Assembly: GCA_964421875.1 (NCBI GenBank)
Contig: CAYQZD010000170.1
Span: 1 to 6,245, forward strand
Source: CAYQZD01 sp964421875
GTDB taxonomy: Bacteria; Electryoneota; Tariuqbacteria; Tariuqbacterales; Tariuqbacteraceae
Direction of reading: 5' to 3'
Length of the DNA stretch: 6,245 nucleotides
How positions within the stretch are numbered: the stretch's first letter is position 1; every line of letters begins with the position of its first letter. The notes beneath the pieces were generated by a model. It was not told the DNA's origin. It worked only from the letters and a program-made list of their open reading frames with translations, and did not search any database. Positions 1 to 5,757 of this stretch are shown here, one piece after another. A program made the position numbers and the translations under genes.

Positions 1-189
1 AAAAACAAATATAGCGAAATCATAATTGAGTGTAGCATTTACTAAATTATCTAAGGCATTTCCCGATAATTCAAATATTCCCTGTGTCCATACTTTGCAC
101 AAAGCAACATGTTCAAGGTTCTCTTGAATAGTTTTAGCTATTTTAAGGCTTTCAGTAGAGGAACCGATAAATATTTTTGGTTTATCCAT
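1..189 (-). CDS. TIR-like nucleotide-binding protein, Cap12/PycTIR type (N-terminal fragment, runs off left edge)
   Basis: The reverse strand from 189 to 1 is open in frame for 63 codons and has no stop before the window edge. It begins MDKPKIFIGSSTESLKIAK, continues through KVWTQGIFELSGNALDNLV and ends at YDFAIFVF. From memory this matches the start of the predicted nucleotide-binding TIR-like domain (Pfam PF10137): strand 1 with IFIGSS at residues 6-11, the VWTQGIFELS motif near 33-42, and the strand DFAIFVF at 57-63. In that family the domain cleaves NAD+ in Pycsar (PycTIR) and in some CBASS (TIR-STING) defence systems. The catalytic glutamate normally lies about 20-30 residues further on, so it is outside the window and activity cannot be judged. 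An in-frame ATG at 237 would add 16 residues (MDLNSPISPYKIGVIN). I prefer 189 because relatives usually begin close to KPKIFIGSS; neither start has a strong ribosome site. GC is about 31%, suggesting recent acquisition. Confidence 0.8.
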   Translation of the reverse strand, partial: MDKPKIFIGSSTESLKIAKTIQENLEHVALCKVWTQGIFELSGNALDNLVNATLNYDFAIFVF

Positions 190-293
190 ATTAATAACAC
201 CAATTTTGTAAGGTGATATCGGTGAGTTCAAATCCATATTACAATCTATCAGCGCAATAGGCGTCTATCATCCCCCATCAGCGATTCAGAATT

Positions 294-370
294 CCATCTG
301 CGTCCATCTGCGCCATCTGCGGTTTTAAATATTTCGCGCCTTTCGCGCTCCTTCGTGTTTTTCGTGATTC
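294..370. repeat. Low-complexity tandem repeat tract (CCATCTGCG and TTTCGCG/TTCGTG units)
   Basis: Three near-contiguous copies of CCATCTGCG lie at 294-302, 304-312 and 313-321. A short AT-rich linker follows, then variants of a second unit: TTTCGCGC at 332-339 and 341-348, then TTCGTG at 352-357 and 361-366. From memory, tracts of this two-part pattern recur as dispersed intergenic repeats in many environmental bacterial genomes. They are sometimes wrongly translated as arginine-rich proteins. Function is unknown. The tract lies just upstream of the TIR gene. Confidence 0.75.
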
Positions 371-452
371 GGAGCCTGCCTCGCACTTACAGTAAACCGA
401 TTTAATTATGTAATAATTGGTGTGCCGAAATCCAGCTTACGTTTCAGGGATA

Positions 453-481
453 TGCCGCCGGGTGCGGGGACCCGGCGGGCA
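453..481. repeat. GC-rich inverted repeat (strong stem-loop)
   Basis: CCGCCGGGT at 455-463 pairs perfectly with ACCCGGCGG at 470-478 around a 6-base loop (GCGGGG). Two more pairs (453-454 with 480-481) form across one bulged G at 479. A wider pair of arms, TGTGCC at 421-426 and GGCACA at 478-483, partly competes with it. No T-run follows on either strand, so it is not a standard intrinsic terminator. It may be a dispersed palindrome or a structured 3' end for the LUD transcript. Confidence 0.7.
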
Positions 482-500
482 CATCAGTGACCTGTAAATT

Positions 501-520
501 GGTGGGTTGAAACCCACCCT
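501..520. repeat. Dispersed palindrome, copy A
   Basis: The sequence GGTGGGTTGAAACCCACCCT has arms GGTGGGTT (501-508) and AACCCACC (511-518) around GA. It is identical over 20 bases to copy B at 1200-1219 and lies in the same orientation. The stem begins 3 nt after the stop of the LUD gene. On the minus strand it is followed only by AATTT, so it is at best a weak terminator; a repeat that also protects the 3' end of the mRNA is equally likely. Confidence 0.85.
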
Positions 521-521
521 G

Positions 522-1160
522 CTAAAGCCCCAGCTCCTCGCCGATGATTATCAGGTTGATTACCGGCTTGTATTTATTGTTATCGTATTGCCTCTCGATT
601 ATGACAGTTTTGTTGCAAATCCTCCAGGGGGAGGCGCATTCGCTGCATTCGCCGGTCTCGCTGCAGGGGGGTATAGGGTCGAAATCGGGATGACGCTTCA
701 CATTCAGCGGGGCGGTGCGGTTTTTGATTTTATCCAGCGCTTCCTCCAGGTTCGCGACAATCTTGTTAATTCCTATCACTAAGATGACCTTATCGGGCCC
801 GAAGAGCATCGCCGCCACCCGGTTTCCGTGTCCATCGACATTGACGATTTTACCGTCCAGGGTAAGGGCGTTGCTGCCGGTCACGAACACATCCGAGGTC
901 AAAGACCGTTTCTTAAGCCGGATGTTCTCCGCGACGCTGAGGCCGGGTTTATACGGATTCAGGAAGGTATAACCGCCCTCCTCCAGCGCCTCCACCAGAC
1001 CTATCTGCCTTAAGGTGAGGGAGTCGCCGAATCCGACCACGCTGCCCTGAGGAATCATCGCCATAACCTTTTCGAAGGCGCTCTCCCTATCTTCAACAAA
1101 TACGGCTGAGATGTTATTCTCGGCTAACAGGTCGATAAGAGCCGGTATATTCTGTTTCAT
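522..1160 (-). CDS. LUD-domain protein (LutC/YkgG-like, DUF162 type) with C-terminal cysteine cluster
   Basis: This 212-residue protein matches the stand-alone LUD family (PF02589) in length and layout. Visible motifs are VVGFGDSLTLRQIGL (41-55), the glycine-rich core TGSNALTLDGKIVNVDGHGN (94-113), and FGPDKVILVIGINKIV (120-135). The C-terminus has C166-x5-C172-x2-C175-x6-C182, within the pattern CSETGECSECASPWRICN that I recall from this subfamily. LUD proteins act in the cytoplasm; in the LutABC lactate oxidase one subunit is of this type, but many stand-alone members have no proven reaction. No LutA or LutB partner is visible, so a role in lactate oxidation is not supported here. The four cysteines could bind a metal or an Fe-S cluster; that is inference. 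The ATG at 1160 has no clear Shine-Dalgarno sequence. The gene is bracketed by two identical palindromes. Confidence 0.88.
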   Translation of the reverse strand: MKQNIPALIDLLAENNISAVFVEDRESAFEKVMAMIPQGSVVGFGDSLTLRQIGLVEALEEGGYTFLNPYKPGLSVAENIRLKKRSLTSDVFVTGSNALTLDGKIVNVDGHGNRVAAMLFGPDKVILVIGINKIVANLEEALDKIKNRTAPLNVKRHPDFDPIPPCSETGECSECASPWRICNKTVIIERQYDNNKYKPVINLIIIGEELGL

Positions 1161-1199
1161 AGCTTATGGTTTTCGTCTTGAAGCTGTAATCGCATTAAT

Positions 1200-1219
1200 G
1201 GTGGGTTGAAACCCACCCT
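1200..1219. repeat. Dispersed palindrome, copy B
   Basis: This is a perfect 20-base copy of the element at 501-520, in the same orientation, with arms at 1200-1207 and 1210-1217. It sits in the 114-bp gap between the LUD gene and the serine hydrolase. On the plus strand it is followed by CTACAGTC and TTTTT, but no plus-strand gene ends here, so I do not call it a terminator. Confidence 0.85.
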
Positions 1220-1251
1220 ACAGTCTTTTTCGCGTCACTTGCTGTGCTGTG

Positions 1252-1271
1252 GCGGATTTGAGCAAATCTGC
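1252..1271. repeat. Stem-loop directly after the serine hydrolase stop
   Basis: GCGGATTTG (1252-1260) pairs with CAAATCTGC (1263-1271) across a 2-base loop, with one G-U type pair. It starts 3 nt after the hydrolase stop (1275-1277), the same spacing as palindrome A after the LUD gene. There is no T-run on the minus strand, so a role in 3'-end stability or a dispersed repeat is more likely than classical termination. Confidence 0.6.
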
Positions 1272-1274
1272 GAA

Positions 1275-2753
1275 TCACTCCTCCATCTCCATCAGCTTTT
1301 TCAGCATCTCAATCGCGTTGAAATTGTCAGGGTTGAGTTCCAATGACTTGGCGTAGTTGATTATCGCCAGCCTTCTCTCGCCCTTGACCATATACCCCTC
1401 TCCCAAGCTGTCGTAAGGATTGAAAGCGTCCGGATATTCCTCTATATTCAGCTTGAAGATCGCAATCGCCTCATCGACTTTGTCCCGCCCCAGCAGGCTG
1501 TATCCCAGCCCGTTAAGCGCGTTTTCATCGAACTTGAACTCATCGGATTTGTTCGCCTTCATATCATGGTACTTCTCGACAGCCGCGTCGATGCCCTTCT
1601 CCGCCAGTATTTTTTCCAGCGTTGGGGTGATGGATTTTTTGGGCAGCTCATACTCCCTTTCATATAGAATGCTGGTAATCCCCTGGCAGATATCGTTCAA
1701 GGGAGCCCCGCCGGTATTGTTGAACAGGACAATAAGATGTTCGTCCTCCACCAGTCGGTATATGATGGTGTTGAAACCGTTGATACCGCCGGAATGCCGT
1801 GTTACCATTACACTGTCCTCGCCGCCGGAAAGGGCGGTCTTTTTGATTCCCCACCCGTACCCGTAAAAAGACGTGTTGGTGGTATCGGTGGCGATATGCG
1901 GTTCGAAAACCTGTTTGAGGCGCTTCTTCGGGAGCAGTTTATCCGTATATAGCGCCCGATCCCATAAATACATATCCTCCACGGTGGAATACATCCCCCC
2001 GGCGGAAAAGGGATTCCCCATATCCAGGTAGCGGGCGTTAGTATAGCGGTCCCCGGCAAAACCATATCCGTAAGCCCGTTTTTCCAGAATAATCGAGTTA
2101 TTGTCGAGGCCGGTGTCGTTCATTCCCAGCGGCTCCAGGATTTTTTCGCGTAACACCTCCTCGAAAGGCTTCCCGGCGACCTTCTCGACGATAACGCCGA
2201 GCAGGTAATACCCGCTGTTGCTGTAATTGTATTTTGAACCCGGTTCGAATTCCAAATCCCTCGAACAAAACATCTCCACCATCTCCTCCTTTTTATGCGA
2301 GAGCAGGGAGTGTTCAGCCCAGAATTCTCTGTCAAAATTGGGTATGCCTGAACTGTGCGTAAGCAGATGGTGAATCGTCACTCGTCCTCCGGTGTCCTCC
2401 CGGTAATCGGGCAGGTAATCGGATATTTTCCCGTTAAGGTCGAGTTTCTTTTCCGCGGCGAGCTGCACTATCAGCATGGCGGCGAACTGCTTGGTGACCG
2501 ACGCAATCCTGAACTTGGTATCCGGCTGGTTGGGAATTCCCCATTCCATATTAGCCTGTCCGTAACCCTTCTTGAAAATGACCTCCCCACCTTCAGCTAC
2601 CAACGCCGAACCGTTGAACAGATGGTTCTGGCTGCAGTAGGTGAGATATTCGTCGATTAATCCCGCTTTATCATCGGCTAAACCGACTCCCTGCGTGAAT
2701 ACCACCAATACAGCGGTTAACAGGATTAGATACAGAGTATTGCGAAATTTCAT
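1275..2753 (-). CDS. Secreted serine hydrolase, beta-lactamase family (class C fold), with C-terminal TPR domain
   Basis: This 492-residue protein starts with a signal peptide: a basic KFR, a hydrophobic core at about 7-24 and a likely cut near GLA-DD (25-28), so it should act outside the cytoplasmic membrane. The catalytic domain (about 33-360) has the three expected motifs: S85-V-T-K88 with the nucleophile serine, Y177-S-N179, and H320-S-G322 in place of KTG. HHLLTHSSGIP (128-138) is also typical. Enzymes of this fold include DD-peptidases, esterases and LACTB-like peptidases; the substrate cannot be read from the sequence. Residues about 405-490 form TPR-like helix pairs (for example ALNGLGYSLLGRDKVDEAI, and AIINYAKSLELNPDN at 463-477), which make it about 100 residues longer than the bare family. 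The start is supported by AAGGA at 2760-2764, 6 nt before the ATG. It is probably transcribed alone. Confidence 0.92.
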   Translation of the reverse strand: MKFRNTLYLILLTAVLVVFTQGVGLADDKAGLIDEYLTYCSQNHLFNGSALVAEGGEVIFKKGYGQANMEWGIPNQPDTKFRIASVTKQFAAMLIVQLAAEKKLDLNGKISDYLPDYREDTGGRVTIHHLLTHSSGIPNFDREFWAEHSLLSHKKEEMVEMFCSRDLEFEPGSKYNYSNSGYYLLGVIVEKVAGKPFEEVLREKILEPLGMNDTGLDNNSIILEKRAYGYGFAGDRYTNARYLDMGNPFSAGGMYSTVEDMYLWDRALYTDKLLPKKRLKQVFEPHIATDTTNTSFYGYGWGIKKTALSGGEDSVMVTRHSGGINGFNTIIYRLVEDEHLIVLFNNTGGAPLNDICQGITSILYEREYELPKKSITPTLEKILAEKGIDAAVEKYHDMKANKSDEFKFDENALNGLGYSLLGRDKVDEAIAIFKLNIEEYPDAFNPYDSLGEGYMVKGERRLAIINYAKSLELNPDNFNAIEMLKKLMEMEE

Positions 2754-3064
2754 GATACATCCTTAAGTATTATTGAACAAATGTTTATTAACTATCTTAG
2801 CCTGCTTCTTTAACACCGATGTTTCCTTTAATATTACCCATTGGCTACGGATTGGTGTGATTTCCAACTGTAATGTTCTCGGCGATATCGATTGACTGGA
2901 ATTCACACTGCAATCATTTTATGCTATCTTCGATTCCGAATACTCGCGCCTTTAGTGTCTTTCGCAACTCGGGGAATACACCGATCAAATATTAATCGTA
3001 ATACATATATTCAGATAATGTTTTCTTGATACTTTCTGATTTTCAGTTCTCTCTATATTGTTAA
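2754..3064. other. AT-rich intergenic region without a gene
   Basis: I see no gene and no clear terminator in these 311 bp between the hypothetical membrane protein and the serine hydrolase. The promoter of the hydrolase should lie here, but I found no pair of -35 and -10 boxes that I trust. At 2945-2966 the bases CGCGCCTTTAGTGTCTTTCGCA recall the second half of the repeat tract at 332-366 and may be a decayed relic of it. Confidence 0.5.
2760..2764 (-). promoter_or_regulatory. Shine-Dalgarno site of the serine hydrolase
   Basis: The minus strand reads TTAAGGATGTATC directly before the ATG at 2753, placing AAGGA 6 nt upstream. It is the clearest ribosome site in the window and favours the 2753 start. 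The ATG inside it (2758-2760) is out of frame. Confidence 0.7.
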
Positions 3065-4183
3065 TCAATTCCACACTTTCACAATATCGCTCGGCTTAAC
3101 ACCTTCGGCCAAGCCAATAGCAAAGGTTTTCCTGTAAGTCAATTCACCAAATGTATGATAAAGAACGATATCTGCTTGAATTCCGATAAGCTTGTAGTCG
3201 CTAAAACCGAGAGTGCGGCAGGGAGGCGCATTCAAATCTCTTTCGATGAACTTACTGTGGATTTTTCTTAGTTCACGTTCCAAATCGTTCTGATGGTAGT
3301 CCATAAACTCAAGTCGTCGCAATTCAAATAGAAGGACATCACGTAACCATTGTTCAGCAGCGATATCCTCCGGAATTTCCCATATTAATTCGAGTTGTTC
3401 CGCTCCGGAACCTGCCGGAAGCCGCAGCTTATCAGCCGCTATTTTAAAGTTTACTTCATATTTTCTGCTCCCTTCCATATATTCGTCAGTGACAATAGTC
3501 CTCCCTTCGATACGTCTAATTTTCCCTCCAAGATAGAAATCCGGATCACCAACACGAAGTTCTCCGGTAGCGCGATAAACAGTGGTTGGTGTTTCCAGAC
3601 CGTTGTTTACCGATAGAAGAACTCTCAGAGACGGTTGTTTAACCATAGATTCGAACAGGGAATCTGCTTCGGAAGTGATTATGGACATTATATCATTTAT
3701 CTTCTCTGGCGCTTTCTCTATGAATAGATCGGGAAATTCACTATTCAGGACAAAAGCGTCATGAAGAAGCAAAAGCATAATCGTGCTTACTGTGAACTTG
3801 TTCATTTTATCATAATCACCGGGGAAATCCAAATGAGATTCTATGACACGCAGGCATTTTAGGTTTGGCTGCGTAGCCAGATGAACCGCGGATATTGTGA
3901 CCATTAAGATTAAAATAAGAATGCCCAGGAAGCGCCAATAAAGAAGTTTCTTCAACAAACGACGAGTAATTCTTAGAATTGCCAGAAATCCAATTGAACC
4001 GATGCCAATCAGCACACACCAGAGTTTCAGCTTAATAGTAAGTAACTGCCGTAGCACGCTTTGGAAAGCAGCAGTGGTGATAATTAAACTCAATAACAAG
4101 GAAAGCAATGTCGTTTCTAAAGGATACTTAGAAACTAATTCTCTGATAAACCTGTAAATATGTTTTAGAGCATTGGAAATCAT
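3065..4183 (-). CDS. Hypothetical membrane protein with three N-terminal helices and a large C-terminal domain
   Basis: I do not recognise this 372-residue protein. Three hydrophobic segments are visible at about 22-43, 54-71 and 84-103. Basic residues cluster before the first (K7, R11, R14, K19) and between the second and third (R71, R74, R75, K78, K79, R84). The positive-inside rule therefore puts the N-terminus in the cytoplasm and the 270-residue C-terminal part outside. That part has mixed helix and strand with alternating charged segments, such as RRIEGRTIVTDEYMEGSRKY (223-242), and ends with YHTFGELTYRKTFAIGLAEG (342-361). It has only two cysteines (110, 322) and no catalytic motif that I can name. 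Sampled GC (about 37-50%) is below the 50-58% of the neighbours. The ATG at 4183 is preceded only by a weak AAAGAA. It is spaced 104 bp from the upstream TPR gene, with a possible promoter of its own. Confidence 0.8.
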   Translation of the reverse strand: MISNALKHIYRFIRELVSKYPLETTLLSLLLSLIITTAAFQSVLRQLLTIKLKLWCVLIGIGSIGFLAILRITRRLLKKLLYWRFLGILILILMVTISAVHLATQPNLKCLRVIESHLDFPGDYDKMNKFTVSTIMLLLLHDAFVLNSEFPDLFIEKAPEKINDIMSIITSEADSLFESMVKQPSLRVLLSVNNGLETPTTVYRATGELRVGDPDFYLGGKIRRIEGRTIVTDEYMEGSRKYEVNFKIAADKLRLPAGSGAEQLELIWEIPEDIAAEQWLRDVLLFELRRLEFMDYHQNDLERELRKIHSKFIERDLNAPPCRTLGFSDYKLIGIQADIVLYHTFGELTYRKTFAIGLAEGVKPSDIVKVWN

Positions 4184-4240
4184 TTCTTTAACATTCGATG
4201 TAATTCAATCGTAATCTGCTTCCTTCGGTTATAGCTAAGG

Positions 4241-4268
4241 TTTATAAGTATTTACATTCACTTGTCTT
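4241..4268 (-). promoter_or_regulatory. Possible sigma70-type promoter for the hypothetical membrane protein
   Basis: On the minus strand AAGACA (4263-4268) is followed after 16 bases by TATAAA (4241-4246), matching the consensus at 4 of 6 and 5 of 6 positions. It lies about 57 bp upstream of the ATG at 4183, in the AT-rich gap after the TPR gene stop. The position is sensible, but such matches also arise by chance in AT-rich DNA. Confidence 0.3.
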
Positions 4269-4287
4269 AGTCTGTGGATAAACTACC

Positions 4288-5304
4288 TTACTTCCCCTTA
4301 CAACGCTTCAACGCCTCCTTGGTGTCCTTGCTGTCCGGCGCCAGTTCCAGAGACTTTTCGTATTCCCTGCGGGCGTCGGCGAACCTTTCCGCCTTCTCAT
4401 AGACATTTCCCAGTCGGTAATGCGCCGCGGCGTGGGATGGTTCGCCGGGTCCGGGAGGGTTGTCGAGGTAATGCCTCAGCGCCTCTTCGGCGCGCTCCAG
4501 CCGCAGTCCCGACAGCGCTCCGGTGCGTCCCACCTGGTACCAAGCCGCGTTCCAGGCGGGGTGTTCCACCACTAACGCTTCGAAGACCTCGTAAGCCTTT
4601 TCCCAGTCTTCCGCATCGTGATACATTATCCCCATCGAGAACTTGACCATACTGTCTTCGGGAACCGCTTGCAGGTAAGCCTGATACTCCTCCGCCGCCT
4701 TCTCATACTCCCCGTTTGAGGCGTAAATCATCCCGTAACACAGTATCCCGGCGGAGGAATCGCGTCTCATAATCTCCACCGCCTGCTCCATCGCTTTATC
4801 ATCGCCGCCGCCGATTATCCCCGGCGCGCCGCCGTAGAATTGAACCAGACACATCCGGGCGTCGAGGTTATCAGGGTCAAGCTCCACTGCACGCTCCCAC
4901 GACTTGCGAGCTTTCTTGGCGTATCCCATCTTTTTCAGGATACCCACCTCCATAGTCCGCTGCACCGCGGCGTTCCCCAGCCAGTAGTTGTATTCCGAGC
5001 TTTCGTCGTTAAGTTTCAGCGCCCGCTCAAGCGACTTCACCGCTTTCTTATAATCCGCCTGCGCGAAAAAGACCATTCCCAGGTAGTAGTGGAGGCTGTC
5101 GTAGGTAGAGTGTTCCTTCAGCAATCCCTGGAAATATGCTTGCGCTTCCGCAAATTTCCCCGCTTCAAGTAAAGAACTTCCCTCTGAAAGATCGACTCCC
5201 GCCGCCGCCCCGGTGAAGAGAACCAGCGCTCCCGCTAAAACACCAGCGGAAATAAAGATATACACGAGTATGTTACGGTATTTATCGGTATGCATTTTCA
5301 TCAT
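4288..5304 (-). CDS. Exported tetratricopeptide-repeat (TPR) protein
   Basis: This 338-residue protein has one hydrophobic N-terminal segment (about 12-35, ending TGAAAG), either a signal peptide or a membrane anchor, so the repeats should lie in the periplasm. TPR units follow: about 36-69, 70-103 (YYLGMVFFAQADYKKAVKSL), 104-147 with a longer first helix, 184-217, 218-251 and 291-325 (HYRLGNVYEKAERFADARRE). Between units at 157-170 is a glycine-rich loop, YGGAPGIIGGGDDK, a feature I recall from a widespread family of about 300-residue TPR proteins. TPRs bind other proteins; no enzyme motif is present. The ATG at 5304 overlaps the TGA of the upstream DUF3795 gene (ATGA, 5301-5304), indicating translational coupling. 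ATGs at codons 2 and 4 are alternatives: AAAGG at 5305-5309 directly abuts the first ATG and sits better for codon 4, while GGGGGA at 5315-5320 suits codon 1. Confidence 0.87.
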   Translation of the reverse strand: MMKMHTDKYRNILVYIFISAGVLAGALVLFTGAAAGVDLSEGSSLLEAGKFAEAQAYFQGLLKEHSTYDSLHYYLGMVFFAQADYKKAVKSLERALKLNDESSEYNYWLGNAAVQRTMEVGILKKMGYAKKARKSWERAVELDPDNLDARMCLVQFYGGAPGIIGGGDDKAMEQAVEIMRRDSSAGILCYGMIYASNGEYEKAAEEYQAYLQAVPEDSMVKFSMGIMYHDAEDWEKAYEVFEALVVEHPAWNAAWYQVGRTGALSGLRLERAEEALRHYLDNPPGPGEPSHAAAHYRLGNVYEKAERFADARREYEKSLELAPDSKDTKEALKRCKGK

Positions 5305-5750
5305 CCTTTCGACTTCCCCCGAATGTACGCTTCCACTCCCTTGTCCCTTAATGTCCTTAAGTCTTCGATAAGCTTATTCCCGGCGAAGGGTTTCAGGAAA
5401 TCCAGTTTCTCGCAGGTCTCGAATTCAGCGCACTCCCAGCAGCCCCTGATTCTCTTTTCATAGCAGCAGAGCCTGGGGACACATTGGGGATTGCCGCCTC
5501 CTTCACGGCAGATTTTGTCGCAGCGCATCCTTGACAGCATCTCCAGTACCCGGATAAACTCGCCGTAATTCTTGAACACTTCGAAGGCGGGTTCACTGGA
5601 CATCGCCTCCGCGGTATCGTCAATCCTCTCTGCGGTTAGTTCCGCCCGCAGGTCGCGCGCCAAATTGGCTATCCTGCCCTTATGACCAGGGCAGGAGGCG
5701 CAGTGAAGTCCACAGAAAGCGATAAACTTGATATTCTCTTCGGTCATCAT
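5301..5750 (-). CDS. DUF3795 cysteine-rich protein, copy 2
   Basis: This is a protein of about 149 residues with the DUF3795 pattern (PF12675), a cytoplasmic family of unknown function thought to bind metal. Counting from the ATG at 5750, it has C13-x3-C17-x2-C20 in FCGLHCASCPGHKG, then C77, C81, C90, C95, C96, C104, C107 and C113, including GCWECAEFETC. By hand alignment about 80 of 144 residues match copy 1 without gaps, so the two are a tandem duplication. It lacks the counterparts of C64 and C84 of copy 1 (REDCGNPAC there, REGGGNPQC here). The frame opens further up to an ATG at 5792, which has an AGAGGA 8 nt before it, but that start would overlap copy 1 by 35 bp and add 14 residues with no match to copy 1. 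I prefer 5750 or 5747, which start level with copy 1 and leave a 7- or 10-bp gap. Confidence 0.85.
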   Translation of the reverse strand: MMTEENIKFIAFCGLHCASCPGHKGRIANLARDLRAELTAERIDDTAEAMSSEPAFEVFKNYGEFIRVLEMLSRMRCDKICREGGGNPQCVPRLCCYEKRIRGCWECAEFETCEKLDFLKPFAGNKLIEDLRTLRDKGVEAYIRGKSKG

Positions 5751-5757
5751 CGGTCTT

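Larger units (their letters stand above)
190..521. other. Intergenic stretch of repeats upstream of the TIR gene
   Basis: I see no convincing gene in these roughly 330 bp. The TIR reading frame stays open back to a TAG at 265-267, so 190-237 could be coding if the upstream ATG is used. The rest holds a short tandem-repeat tract (294-370), an AT-rich stretch near 385-420, a GC-rich hairpin (453-481) and a palindrome (501-520). On the minus strand 405-410 reads CATAAT and could be a -10 element for the TIR gene, but I find no good -35 at the right distance, so I do not call a promoter. Confidence 0.6.

Noticed and set aside
294..370. CRISPR-like array
   Set aside because: Units are 8-9 bases and almost directly adjacent, with no spacers of regular length and no cas genes nearby.
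501..520. Intrinsic terminator of the LUD gene
   Set aside because: The stem is good but the following minus-strand bases are only AATTT, and an identical copy lies upstream of the same gene, so a dispersed repeat is the safer call.
507..1013. Plus-strand open frames opposite the LUD gene
   Set aside because: The minus frame matches the LUD family along its full length; the antisense frames show no recognisable features.
1..1160. A complete CBASS or Pycsar operon made of the TIR gene and the LUD gene
   Set aside because: The LUD protein is not a nucleotide cyclase, and about 330 bp of repeat-rich DNA separates the genes, so co-function is not supported.
1420..2660. Several open frames on both strands within the serine hydrolase gene
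   Set aside because: The hydrolase frame holds all three catalytic motifs and a signal peptide; the others have biased composition typical of shadow frames.
4437..5172. Plus-strand open frames of 69 and 110 codons opposite the TPR gene
   Set aside because: They lie wholly antisense to a well-supported TPR protein, are rich in R, P and S or H and V, and show no domain or ribosome site.
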